DNA from: UBA8752 sp002172485
GTDB lineage: Bacteria; Bacteroidota; Bacteroidia; Flavobacteriales_D; Sanyastnellaceae
NCBI GenBank assembly: GCA_042089915.1
Contig: JBELJZ010000023.1
Location: 1 to 29,485, forward strand
DNA: 29,485 nt
Direction of reading: 5' to 3'
Shown: positions 15,797-23,609 of the stretch, in pieces
Layout of the letters: each line of letters starts with the position of its first letter
How positions within the stretch are numbered: the first letter of the stretch is position 1
Notes under the pieces: model-generated
Database searches by the model: none
Seen by the model: the letters and a program-made list of their open reading frames with translations, nothing else
Told to the model about the DNA's origin: nothing
Position numbers and translations under genes: made by a program

Positions 15797-16709
15797 GTCT
15801 TTCCTTCAGCGCGTCCAGTCCGCATTTCGACAGGTACAGGATGAACAGGTGGCGGCCCTGTCCGAATTGGACGGTGCGCTGGAACAGGTGCGCGACACTT
15901 GGGACCGGCCAGGCGGTGGGGGTGGAGACACCCGCATCTTGCAGAAGGGTCGCCTGATTGAAAAAGGGGGGCTCAATTTCTCCGCCGTCGAGGGCCCTGT
16001 CAGCCCGGGGCTGAAGCAGCAACTCCACACCGAGGCCAGCCGTTTCGCCGCCACAGGAGTGAGCAGTGTTTTGCACCCGCACAATCCGCATGTGCCCATC
16101 ATCCACATGAACGTGCGCTACTTCTCGCTCGATGACGGGACGTGGTGGTTCGGTGGGGGCATCGATTTGACGCCGCACTATGTGGTGGAGGCGGAGGCCC
16201 GCGCGTTCCACGCCGATCTTCGGGCGGTGTGCGACCGACATGCCGTGGCGGATTACCCCGCCTTCAAGGCGGGGGCCGACCGCTATTTCTACAGCCCGCA
16301 TCGGGGGGAGTCCCGCGGTGTGGGCGGCATTTTCTTCGACCACCTCGGTCGGGACGGCGAAGTGGATCGGGACGCGGCATTGGCTTTCTGTCTCGATCTC
16401 GCAGGACAATACGCTGCCATCTATGGGCGCCGGGCCGCAGCGTATGCCGAAGCGGACGTGACGGAGCAGCAGCGCCGCTGGCAGGGGCTTCGCCGAGGGC
16501 GGTATGTGGAATTCAACCTGGTCCACGACCGGGGCACCCGTTTTGGGCTCGTGTCGGGTGGGCGGACCGAAAGCATTCTGATGAGCTTGCCGGCCCGTGC
16601 GGAATGGGCCTACGACCACCAGCCCGAAACCGGGAGTCCAGAGGCCGATACGCTGGAGATCCTGCGCCGCGGAGAAGCGGGTACGGATTGGCTCGGTCTC
16701 AACGCTTGA
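15789..16709 (+). CDS. hemF: Oxygen-dependent coproporphyrinogen III oxidase
   Basis: Oxidative decarboxylation of coproporphyrinogen III to protoporphyrinogen IX in haem synthesis; requires O2. The protein has 306 residues, normal for HemF. Signatures: HPHNPHVPIIHMNVRYF, WWFGGGIDLTPHY, YFYSPHRGESRGVGGIFFD and the C-terminal RYVEFNLVHDRGTRFGL with GRTESILMSLP. The start is the ATG at 15789, inside the final codons of the LysM gene (8-base overlap); the longer frame to 15630 has no family character. It is the last gene of the guaA operon, and its stop abuts the convergent queE stop in the shared hexamer TGATCA. Aerobic or microaerobic life is implied. Confidence 0.97.
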   Translation: MSESFLQRVQSAFRQVQDEQVAALSELDGALEQVRDTWDRPGGGGGDTRILQKGRLIEKGGLNFSAVEGPVSPGLKQQLHTEASRFAATGVSSVLHPHNPHVPIIHMNVRYFSLDDGTWWFGGGIDLTPHYVVEAEARAFHADLRAVCDRHAVADYPAFKAGADRYFYSPHRGESRGVGGIFFDHLGRDGEVDRDAALAFCLDLAGQYAAIYGRRAAAYAEADVTEQQRRWQGLRRGRYVEFNLVHDRGTRFGLVSGGRTESILMSLPARAEWAYDHQPETGSPEADTLEILRRGEAGTDWLGLNA

Positions 16710-17318
16710 TCAGGGAATGCCGATGTACTTGTGGGTCTGCAGGCTGATGCGCCAGCCCGGACGCTGTCCAATCCATCCGAGGATCAGGGGGGTGTTCTCC
16801 TCGCGTTTGTCCCATTCGGGCTGAAGAAACCGCTCGCATTCGGCGGCCACGTGCTCGGCATGTCCAGCGGCCCACTCGAGGTCGCTTCGGTGAAAGACGA
16901 CCACCTTGAGTTCGTGAGCGAGCGGGTACACTTCGGGCAGGCAGGCCTTGAATTTCTTCGGAGACAGCGTGACCCAGTCCCAATCCCCGGTCAAGGGGTG
17001 GGCGCCGCTGGTTTCGATGTGGGTGCGGAGCCCAGCCGCCTTCAAGGCTGCAGTGAGCGGCGAGAGGTCGTACATGGCCGGTTCGCCGCCCGTCACCACA
17101 ACGACATGTCGGCCACTGTCGAGGGCGTCGGCCACCATGTCCTCGACGGTCTGTCGGGGGTGGGCGTTCGGGTCCCAGCTTTCCTTGACATCACACCAGA
17201 CGCACCCCACATCACACCCTCCCAGTCGAATGAACCAGCTGGGCGTGCCTGTGTGGGCGCCTTCTCCCTGCACCGTGGCGAAGGATTCCATCACGGGGTA
17301 GGTGGTCGGTGTACTCAT
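16710..17318 (-). CDS. queE: 7-carboxy-7-deazaguanine synthase (radical SAM)
   Basis: Ring contraction of 6-carboxytetrahydropterin to 7-carboxy-7-deazaguanine in queuosine biosynthesis. The protein has 202 residues. N-terminal ESFATVQGEGAHTGTPSWFIR is the QueE signature. The [4Fe-4S] cluster triad is Cys35-x3-Cys39-x2-Cys42 (CDVGCVWC), the CxxxCxxC form. VVVVTGGEPAMY provides the SAM-binding GGE. The start ATG overlaps the rimO stop as ATGA, so it is the last gene of the ftsY-rimO-queE operon. No queC, queD or queF is in the window. Confidence 0.95.
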   Translation of the reverse strand: MSTPTTYPVMESFATVQGEGAHTGTPSWFIRLGGCDVGCVWCDVKESWDPNAHPRQTVEDMVADALDSGRHVVVVTGGEPAMYDLSPLTAALKAAGLRTHIETSGAHPLTGDWDWVTLSPKKFKACLPEVYPLAHELKVVVFHRSDLEWAAGHAEHVAAECERFLQPEWDKREENTPLILGWIGQRPGWRISLQTHKYIGIP

Positions 17319-18628
17319 GCCAAGCGGCCGAAGAGGTCGAATTCGGTGGCGGACTCGATGGTCACGTCGGCAAAGTCACCGAGGCGGACATAGGTGTCGG
17401 CGCCGCCTTCGACTCGGACCTCGCAGTCCACGTCGGGGCTGTCAAACTGCGTACGGCCGACGAAAATGCCGGCGTCGTTGCGGTCAAAGAGCACCTTGAA
17501 GGTCTGGCCCACCTTGGCCGCATTGAGCTCGGCGCTGATGCCGGCCTGCAGGCCCATCACGTCCTCCACACGCTGGCGCTTGACCTCCTCCGGGACGTCG
17601 TCCTCCATGGTGTAAGCGTGGGTGTCCTCTTCGTGGCTGTATGTGAAGCACCCCAGGCGGTCGAAGCGGCTCTCGGCCACCCAGTCCATCATTTCCTTGT
17701 GGTCGTCCTCGGATTCGCCGGGGAAGCCACAGATCAGGGTGGTTCGGATGGCGATGTTGGGCACACGGGACCGGATGTCGGCCAGGAGCTTGGCGGTCTT
17801 CTCGCGGGTGATGCCGCGGCGCATGTTCTTCAGCACCTCGTCAGCGCCGTGCTGTAGCGGCATATCGAGGTAATTGCAGACGTTGTCCCGCTCGGCCATC
17901 ACGTCGAGCACGTCCATGGGGAAGCCGCTCGGGAAGGCATAGTGCAGGCGAATCCACTCGATGCCATCCACATCGCTCAGGCGACGCACCAGCTCTGCCA
18001 GGCGGCGCTCCTTGTACAGATCGAGGCCGTAATAGGTGAGGTCTTGCGCGATGAGGATCAGTTCCTTGACACCTTGTTCGACCAGACCTTCGGCCTGCTT
18101 CACCAATTCCTCGATGGGGGTGGAGCGATGCTTGCCCCGCATCAACGGGATGGCGCAAAACGCGCAGGGGCGGTCGCAACCCTCTGCAATCTTCAAGTAG
18201 GCGTAATGCTGGGGCGTGGTCAGGAGGCGTTCGCCGACCAGCTCCTTGCGGTAGTCCGCGTTGAGGGTCTTGAGGAGCTTGGGCAGCTCACGGGTCCCGA
18301 AATACGCATCGACCTCGGGAATCTCTTCGGACAACTCGTCGCGGTAGCGTTCGCTCAGGCAGCCCGTCACGTAGACGCGCTCGACCCGGCCGTCCTGCTT
18401 CGCGCCGGTGAATTGGAGGATGGTCTCAATGCTCTGCTGCTTGGCGCTCTCGATGAAGCCGCACGTGTTGATGATGACCACGGGTGCTGCATCGATGGGC
18501 GTGTCGTGGGAAACGTCGAAGTCGTTGGCCCGAAGCTGGTTCATGAGCACCTCCGAGTCGAAGGTGTTCTTGGCGCAGCCGAGGGTGACCACGTGTGCGC
18601 GGCGGCGGGAGGCGGTGCGGGCTCTCAT
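17315..18628 (-). CDS. rimO: Ribosomal protein S12 methylthiotransferase RimO
   Basis: Adds a methylthio group to the beta-carbon of the conserved Asp of ribosomal protein S12. The protein has 437 residues. The N-terminal UPF0004 domain binds a second cluster through Cys18 (TLGCAKN), Cys56 (NTCGFI) and Cys90 (VTGCLSERY). The radical SAM cluster triad is Cys151-x3-Cys155-x2-Cys158 (CDRPCAFC). A TRAM domain follows at about residues 370-435. The final sequence EFDLFGRLA and the NTCGFIESAKQQSI pattern distinguish RimO from MiaB. It overlaps ftsY upstream and queE downstream by four bases each (ATGA). Confidence 0.96.
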   Translation of the reverse strand: MRARTASRRRAHVVTLGCAKNTFDSEVLMNQLRANDFDVSHDTPIDAAPVVIINTCGFIESAKQQSIETILQFTGAKQDGRVERVYVTGCLSERYRDELSEEIPEVDAYFGTRELPKLLKTLNADYRKELVGERLLTTPQHYAYLKIAEGCDRPCAFCAIPLMRGKHRSTPIEELVKQAEGLVEQGVKELILIAQDLTYYGLDLYKERRLAELVRRLSDVDGIEWIRLHYAFPSGFPMDVLDVMAERDNVCNYLDMPLQHGADEVLKNMRRGITREKTAKLLADIRSRVPNIAIRTTLICGFPGESEDDHKEMMDWVAESRFDRLGCFTYSHEEDTHAYTMEDDVPEEVKRQRVEDVMGLQAGISAELNAAKVGQTFKVLFDRNDAGIFVGRTQFDSPDVDCEVRVEGGADTYVRLGDFADVTIESATEFDLFGRLA

Positions 18629-19608
18629 GCGGTAGGGGTGTCTTCACCAAACGAAGTGGGGAGGAGGGAGTCCACGAATTCCATGGCGTTGAAGACCTGG
18701 AGGTCTTCGGGTTGTTCGCCGACCCCGACGAAGCGGACGGGAATGCTGAACTCTTCGGCAATGCCGATGACCACACCACCGCGAGCGGTGCCGTCCAGTT
18801 TGGTGAGGACCAGTCCGGAAACTTCGGTGGCGGCGGTGAATTGGCGCGCTTGCTCGATGGCGTTCTGGCCGGTGGAACCGTCCAGCACGAGGAGCACTTC
18901 GTGCGGCACACCCGGTGCGACCTTCTGCATGACGCGCTTGATCTTGGACAGTTCGTCCATCAAGTGCTTCTTGTTGTGCAGCCGTCCAGCCGTGTCGACC
19001 AGGACCACATCGTGGTTTTTGGCCACTGCGCTTTGCACGGCATCAAAGGCCACAGCGGCCGGGTCGGCGTCTTGCCCCTGGGCGACAAAACTGGCGCCGG
19101 TGCGGTCGGCCCACACCCGAAGTTGGTCGACGGCGGCAGCGCGGAAGGTGTCTGCGGCGCCCACGGTCACTTTGAGGCCGCGTCCCGCGAATTGGTGGCA
19201 CAGCTTGCCGATGGTCGTGGTCTTGCCCACGCCATTGACGCCCACGATGAGGAAGACGTAGGGGCCTTCGGTCTCCGGAAGGGCCAGGTCGGTCGGCTGG
19301 TCGCCGCGGTGGGTTTCGAGCATCTGAACGATTTCCTCCCGCAGCATGGGGAGGAGCTTGTCCACGGAGGCCGCGGCGTCGCGGGAAGTGCGGTCCTCGA
19401 TGCGGCGAATGATCTCGGTGGTGGTGCGCACCCCCATGTCGCTGGTGATCAGCGCTTCCTCGAGTTCTTCGAGGACGTCGGCGTCGATGTCCTTCTTTCC
19501 GCTGACGGCCCGCGTGATTTTTTCGAGCACGCCCCGCTTGGACCGGGCGAGGCCCTCGTCGAGAGACTGCTTTTTGTCAGAGCTGAACAGGCGCTTGAAG
19601 AACGACAT
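18625..19608 (-). CDS. ftsY: Signal recognition particle receptor FtsY
   Basis: GTPase docking the SRP-ribosome complex to the membrane for co-translational insertion. The protein has 327 residues from MSFFKRLF at 19608; a longer frame to 19635 has no family features. The N-terminal amphipathic start and helical N domain are followed by the G domain: P-loop GVNGVGKTTT (123-132), DTFRAAAVDQL, DTAGR, TKLDGTARGG and GVGEQPEDL. The short acidic region, compared with the long E. coli A domain, is normal in Bacteroidota. A -7-like box TATCTTCC ends five bases before the ATG, and an inverted repeat separates it from DUF4295, so it may be transcribed independently. Confidence 0.96.
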   Translation of the reverse strand: MSFFKRLFSSDKKQSLDEGLARSKRGVLEKITRAVSGKKDIDADVLEELEEALITSDMGVRTTTEIIRRIEDRTSRDAAASVDKLLPMLREEIVQMLETHRGDQPTDLALPETEGPYVFLIVGVNGVGKTTTIGKLCHQFAGRGLKVTVGAADTFRAAAVDQLRVWADRTGASFVAQGQDADPAAVAFDAVQSAVAKNHDVVLVDTAGRLHNKKHLMDELSKIKRVMQKVAPGVPHEVLLVLDGSTGQNAIEQARQFTAATEVSGLVLTKLDGTARGGVVIGIAEEFSIPVRFVGVGEQPEDLQVFNAMEFVDSLLPTSFGEDTPTA

Positions 19609-19613
19609 GTGGT

Positions 19614-19621
19614 GGAAGATA
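19614..19621 (-). promoter_or_regulatory. -7-type box TATCTTCC before ftsY
   Basis: On the minus strand TTATCTTCC ends five bases before the ftsY ATG, the same spacing as other leaderless-type boxes in this window. It lies downstream of the inverted repeat at 19635-19672. Confidence 0.5.
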
Positions 19622-19634
19622 AGGGGCGGACGCA

Positions 19635-19672
19635 ACGAGGGCCGGCCTCCGGGTGTGGAAGACGGCCCTCGT
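19635..19672 (-). terminator. Inverted repeat between DUF4295 gene and ftsY
   Basis: ACGAGGGCCG (19635-19644) and CGGCCCTCGT (19663-19672) are perfect 10-base arms around an 18-base loop. There is no T-tract, so it may be a weak or factor-dependent terminator or a processing hairpin separating the ribosomal-protein transcript from ftsY. Confidence 0.45.
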
Positions 19673-19700
19673 GCGCCCTGTGGGCATCAGGTCAAAAGGT

Positions 19701-19853
19701 TCAGTTCGCGAACCAAGCCTTGACTTCGTCGTTGTGAACGACTTCCTGGCGGAAGGCGTAGGCGCCCGTCTTGGGGCTCTTGTACATCTTGATGCACATG
19801 GTGTGCTGCTTACCTCCTCCTTTTTGGAGCGATGCGACGGTCTTCTTAGCCAT
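19701..19853 (-). CDS. DUF4295 family small basic protein
   Basis: Too short for most gene finders: 50 residues beginning MAKKTVASLQKGGG and containing the family hallmark YKSPKTGAYAFR. DUF4295 is a small basic family that in Bacteroidota is encoded next to rpmG and ftsY, as here, and is suspected to be a ribosome-associated protein; its function is not proven. It begins 17 bases after the rpmG stop and probably shares its transcript. The sequence just before the ATG has no Shine-Dalgarno motif. Confidence 0.88.
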   Translation of the reverse strand: MAKKTVASLQKGGGKQHTMCIKMYKSPKTGAYAFRQEVVHNDEVKAWFAN

Positions 19854-19870
19854 GGTGTATCAGTTCGGGA

Positions 19871-20053
19871 TTACTTGATCTCCTTGTGGACCGTCATCTT
19901 GCGGAGGATCGGGTTGTACTTCTTCAACTCGATGCGCTCTGGCGTGTTTTTGCGGTTCTTCGTCGTGACGTAACGGGACGTGCCGGGCATGCCCGATTCT
20001 TTGTGCTCGGTGCACTCGAGGATGACTTGTACGCGGTTGCCTTTCTTCGCCAT
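19871..20053 (-). CDS. rpmG: 50S ribosomal protein L33
   Basis: A large-subunit ribosomal protein of 60 residues, MAKKGNRVQVILECTEH..., with the L33 hallmark GTSRYVTTKNRKNTPERIELKKYNP. The cysteine pairs of the zinc-binding form are absent (only one Cys), so this is the zinc-independent C- form. It is the first gene of its transcript; rpmB (L28), often adjacent in this phylum, is not next to it here. The open frame continues to 20356, but the ATG at 20053 gives the conserved N-terminus and is preceded by a consensus -7 box. Confidence 0.96.
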   Translation of the reverse strand: MAKKGNRVQVILECTEHKESGMPGTSRYVTTKNRKNTPERIELKKYNPILRKMTVHKEIK

Positions 20054-20072
20054 GGTCCGGGAAAATGGAGGG

Positions 20073-20080
20073 CAAAGATA
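20073..20080 (-). promoter_or_regulatory. Consensus -7 box TATCTTTG for rpmG
   Basis: A perfect TAnnTTTG on the minus strand, 19 bases before the rpmG ATG, giving a short leader of about a dozen bases. A TTG lies 24 bases upstream of it, slightly beyond the usual 17-23 spacing. Confidence 0.65.
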
Positions 20081-20136
20081 GGGATTCCTTTCCAATCCGG
20101 CGTCCAATCTTCCTTGTGGAAAAGCAAAGGTCGGAC

Positions 20137-20169
20137 TTGCCGTCGGCGAAGGGTGTCCACCTACTTTCG
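20137..20169 (+). promoter_or_regulatory. ftsK promoter: TTG - 22 bp - TACTTTCG
   Basis: TTG (20137-20139) and TACTTTCG (20162-20169, one mismatch to TAnnTTTG) are 22 bases apart. The box ends five bases before the ATG at 20175, indicating a leaderless message. It lies back to back with the rpmG promoter. Confidence 0.6.
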
Positions 20170-20174
20170 ATGCA

Positions 20175-22916
20175 ATGTCGCAAAGTTCCTCCAAGCCCCG
20201 CCGATCCAAGCGATCCAAGGCAAAGCCCGCGCCGCGTCCCCGGAACCGCAGGCTCAATGCTGACGATGTGATGGTGGCGGAAAAAGTGGCATCCAAGGCG
20301 AAGAAGCCGAAAGGATCGGGCAAGGGGAAGTCCAAAGTGACGGCTTCAGACCGCAAAGAGGAGCGTCAACGACAACGCGAGGCACGCCGAGCTGAGCGGT
20401 TGCAGGCGCGGGAAGAGCGCCAATCCCGTTGGCAGGCCCGCCTGATGTGGCTGCAAGACCCGCGATTCAAGCAAATCTCTGGAATTCTGGCCATGGCCCT
20501 GGGAGGGTTCATGGCCCTCGCAGGCGTCAGCGCATTGGTGGTGGGCGGCGGTGACATCCGCCTCTTGTTGACGGAAACCGCACCGGGCGCAGGGAGCTAC
20601 CACAACTGGCTGGGTGCCTTGGGGGCACGTTGGGCCTTCACCTTCATGCGGGGTGGCTTCGGCATCGCCGCACCCTTGTTCGGAGTGTGGCTCGTGGCAG
20701 CCGGTACCCAACAGTTTGCCACCCAGCGTTCGCTCGCCCTGGGCCGCGCTTTCCGAAGCGTGTTGGCGGCCGCCATTCTGCTTCCTTGGACTGCGGGCCT
20801 GCTCACGCTCAGCTTTGACATGGAGACCGGACTGGTCACGGGGTGGGGCGACGACCATGTCGTGGGCGCCGTGGGGCTCTGGTTGACGCAGTGGAGCCGG
20901 TTTACCCTGGGCGTGCTCGGATCCGTTTTGGCCTTGACGGTCGGGTACACCATCTGGGCCGTTTTGCAGCCGGGCGTCGCGACTTTCCTTGGCGATTTCT
21001 TTGCCCGGGAAGAAGCTTGGGAAGAAGAGGGATCCGCAGTGGCAGAGCGTCCCCGCAACAAGACGGCCCGGGAGTTGGCCAAAGAGGAAGAAACCGGCTG
21101 GGAAGGCGATCCCTCGGAAGGGACGCCGGACGGCGAACCCCGTTCGGATGCCGAGACGCCACTGCATGTTGCCCCAGAATCTGAGGCAGAGCCCGTGACG
21201 CCTGAACCTGAAGTGCTCCCCGAGCAAGAACCTGTTCCAGAGCCGGAACCTGCGCCGGAGCCGGTCGTGGCGATGGAGCCTGACCCGGTGTCCGCACCCG
21301 AGGAGAGCACGACCACCATGGAGGTGGAAGTGGCCGAAGAGGAGGCCACCCTCACGGAGGATGAAATCGACGCCAAGGTGCAGGCTTTTGGGGAATACGA
21401 TCCGACGCTGGACCTCAGCCGCTTTGAATTGCCCAACATTGACCTCCTCGCTGCCCACGGTTCGGGCAAGACGGAGGTGAGTCCCGAGGAGCTCGAAGCC
21501 AACAAGAAGCGCATCGAGGACACCCTCGAGAACTACGGCATCAACATCGCGAGCATCAAGGCGTCCATCGGGCCGACAGTGACCCTCTACGAGCTGGTGC
21601 CGGCACCCGGCGTCCGCATTTCCAAGATCAAGAACCTCGAGGACGACATCGCACTCAGCCTTGCTGCCCTCGGAATCCGCATCATCGCGCCGATTCCGGG
21701 CCGCGGCACCATCGGCATCGAAGTGCCGAATTCCAACCCGGACATCGTCAGCATGCGCTCGCTCATTGCCAGCGACAAGTTCCAGAACAGCGATGCGGCC
21801 TTGCCCATTGCCATCGGCAAGACGATTTCGAACGAGACTTACGTTTTCGATCTGGCCAAGATGCCGCACATGCTCATGGCCGGTGCGACCGGTCAGGGCA
21901 AGTCGGTTGGCCTCAATGCGATGCTGGTCTCCCTGCTCTACAAGAAGCACCCGAGCCAGCTGAAGCTCGTCCTGGTCGACCCGAAGAAGGTGGAATTGAC
22001 CCTCTTCAACCACATCGAACGCCACTACCTCGCCAAGCTGCCCGATACTGAGGAAGCCATCATCACCGACAACAGCCAGGTGGTCCGCACCATCAAGTCA
22101 CTCTGCCTCGAGATGGACCAGCGGTACGAGCTGCTCAAGAACGCCCAGTGCCGCAACCTCAAGGAATACAATGCCAAGTTCGTCCGGCGCAAGCTGAACC
22201 CGGAGAACGGCCACCGCTACCTGCCTTACATCGTGCTGGTCATCGATGAGTTCGCCGACCTGATCATGACCGCGGGCAAGGAGGTGGAGATGCCCATCGC
22301 CCGCCTGGCACAGTTGGCGCGGGCCATTGGCATTCACTTAATCATCGCCACCCAGCGTCCGTCGGTCAACATCATCACCGGTACGATCAAGGCCAACTTC
22401 CCGGGCCGCGTGGCCTTCCGCGTGACCTCCAAGGTCGACAGCCGAACCATCCTCGACGCCGGCGGCGCTGACCAACTCATCGGCCGGGGTGACATGTTGC
22501 TGTCTACGGGCAACGACCTGATTCGCCTGCAATGCGGCTTTGTCGACACCCCGGAGGTGGAGGCCATCACCGACTTCATCGGCTCGCAGCGGGGCTACCC
22601 CGAGGCGCTGATGCTGCCTGAGGTCCCCGACGAACACAGCGAACAGATGGCGGACATCTCCAAGGAGGAGCGGGACAGCATGTTCGAGGAGGCGGCCCGC
22701 ATCCTGGTCCTGCACCAACAAGGCTCGACTTCGTTGCTCCAGCGCAAGCTCAAGTTGGGCTACAACCGGGCGGGTCGCCTGGTGGACCAATTGGAGGCCG
22801 CGGGGATCATCGGCCCCTTCGAAGGCTCCAAGGCCCGCAAGGTGTTGGTGCCGGATGAAGCGGCTTTGGAACAGTTGTTGCGTGGGAGTGGTTCTGAAGA
22901 AGAACCCACCGCGTAA
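20175..22916 (+). CDS. ftsK: DNA translocase FtsK
   Basis: Septal DNA pump that segregates chromosome termini and activates dimer resolution. The protein has 913 residues. A Lys/Arg-rich N-terminus (1-95) is followed by four membrane segments between about 97 and 268. The linker (~275-400) is rich in Glu and Pro with PEPE-type repeats. The RecA-like motor has Walker A GATGQGKS (570-577), VDPKKVELTLF and Walker B VLVIDEFAD (Asp691-Glu692). The C-terminal winged-helix gamma domain (about 840-895, KLGYNRAGRLVDQLEAAGIIGP) recognises KOPS-like DNA sequences. A large antisense open frame at 20346-22025 is a GC-rich shadow. lolA follows 12 bases downstream, an association also seen in proteobacteria. 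Confidence 0.97.
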   Translation: MSQSSSKPRRSKRSKAKPAPRPRNRRLNADDVMVAEKVASKAKKPKGSGKGKSKVTASDRKEERQRQREARRAERLQAREERQSRWQARLMWLQDPRFKQISGILAMALGGFMALAGVSALVVGGGDIRLLLTETAPGAGSYHNWLGALGARWAFTFMRGGFGIAAPLFGVWLVAAGTQQFATQRSLALGRAFRSVLAAAILLPWTAGLLTLSFDMETGLVTGWGDDHVVGAVGLWLTQWSRFTLGVLGSVLALTVGYTIWAVLQPGVATFLGDFFAREEAWEEEGSAVAERPRNKTARELAKEEETGWEGDPSEGTPDGEPRSDAETPLHVAPESEAEPVTPEPEVLPEQEPVPEPEPAPEPVVAMEPDPVSAPEESTTTMEVEVAEEEATLTEDEIDAKVQAFGEYDPTLDLSRFELPNIDLLAAHGSGKTEVSPEELEANKKRIEDTLENYGINIASIKASIGPTVTLYELVPAPGVRISKIKNLEDDIALSLAALGIRIIAPIPGRGTIGIEVPNSNPDIVSMRSLIASDKFQNSDAALPIAIGKTISNETYVFDLAKMPHMLMAGATGQGKSVGLNAMLVSLLYKKHPSQLKLVLVDPKKVELTLFNHIERHYLAKLPDTEEAIITDNSQVVRTIKSLCLEMDQRYELLKNAQCRNLKEYNAKFVRRKLNPENGHRYLPYIVLVIDEFADLIMTAGKEVEMPIARLAQLARAIGIHLIIATQRPSVNIITGTIKANFPGRVAFRVTSKVDSRTILDAGGADQLIGRGDMLLSTGNDLIRLQCGFVDTPEVEAITDFIGSQRGYPEALMLPEVPDEHSEQMADISKEERDSMFEEAARILVLHQQGSTSLLQRKLKLGYNRAGRLVDQLEAAGIIGPFEGSKARKVLVPDEAALEQLLRGSGSEEEPTA

Positions 22917-22928
22917 TTTCGCCCCCAC

Positions 22929-23609
22929 ATGACCCGTCTGACTTCGACGCCATCCGCGTGCCTTTCTTTGGTTTTTGTCCTGTCCATCAGTGCGTTGTCC
23001 TGGAGCAGTTTGGCACAGTCTGACCCGGCAGCTGATGCGCTATTGGCCGAGGTCAGTGCGGCCATGAAGGGCTATTCTACGGTCCACGCGGAATACGTGT
23101 CGACGATGATCGACCGCCAGAGCGACTTCGAAATGGAGCAGGCGGGCGAGGTCTGGGTCGCAGGGGAGCGCTACCATTTGCAGCTTGGGGAATACACCAT
23201 CATCAGCGATGGCATGACGGTGTGGACCTACGAGCCGGAGATGGGCGAATGCTACATCGATGACGCGGAGGTCATCGCCGAAGACGGCATCGACCCGGCC
23301 AAGATGTTCACCATCTGGGAGGACGGATTCAAGAAGGTCTTCAAAGGGGATGCCACGTTGGACGGAGAGACGTTCACCCGCATTGACCTTCATCCAGAAG
23401 GCGCAGAGGACAAAGGTTTCCACACCATCCAGTGTTTCATCGATGCGGAGGAGCTGGAGGTGGTTCAGCTGATTGTCAAAGGGCGCGAGGGCACCGATGT
23501 GGTGTACCGGATTGCGTCCTTTGAAGGCAATGGGCTGGTGCCCGAAGGGGCGTTCACGTTTGACGCCGCCAAGTACCCCGGCACGACCGTCATTGACAAC
23601 CGGTTCTGA
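22929..23609 (+). CDS. lolA: LolA-like outer-membrane lipoprotein carrier
   Basis: Periplasmic chaperone-like protein that probably carries lipoproteins to the outer membrane. It has 226 residues with a signal peptide (ending SSLAQ). The mature part starts with ADALLAEVSAAMKGYSTVHAEYVST, the family's first helix and strand, followed by GEVWVAGERYHLQLGEYTIISDGMTVWTYEPE, the typical LolA half-barrel. It follows ftsK by 12 bases, the same order as in E. coli, and is likely co-transcribed; a TAATTTCG box overlapping the ftsK stop (22914-22921) may add a second start. The stop abuts the convergent reductase gene through TGATCA. Confidence 0.85.
   Translation: MTRLTSTPSACLSLVFVLSISALSWSSLAQSDPAADALLAEVSAAMKGYSTVHAEYVSTMIDRQSDFEMEQAGEVWVAGERYHLQLGEYTIISDGMTVWTYEPEMGECYIDDAEVIAEDGIDPAKMFTIWEDGFKKVFKGDATLDGETFTRIDLHPEGAEDKGFHTIQCFIDAEELEVVQLIVKGREGTDVVYRIASFEGNGLVPEGAFTFDAAKYPGTTVIDNRF

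Noticed and set aside
20346..22025. A 559-codon minus-strand open frame inside ftsK.
   Set aside because: Antisense to the ftsK membrane and motor region; composition is typical of a reverse-frame shadow.
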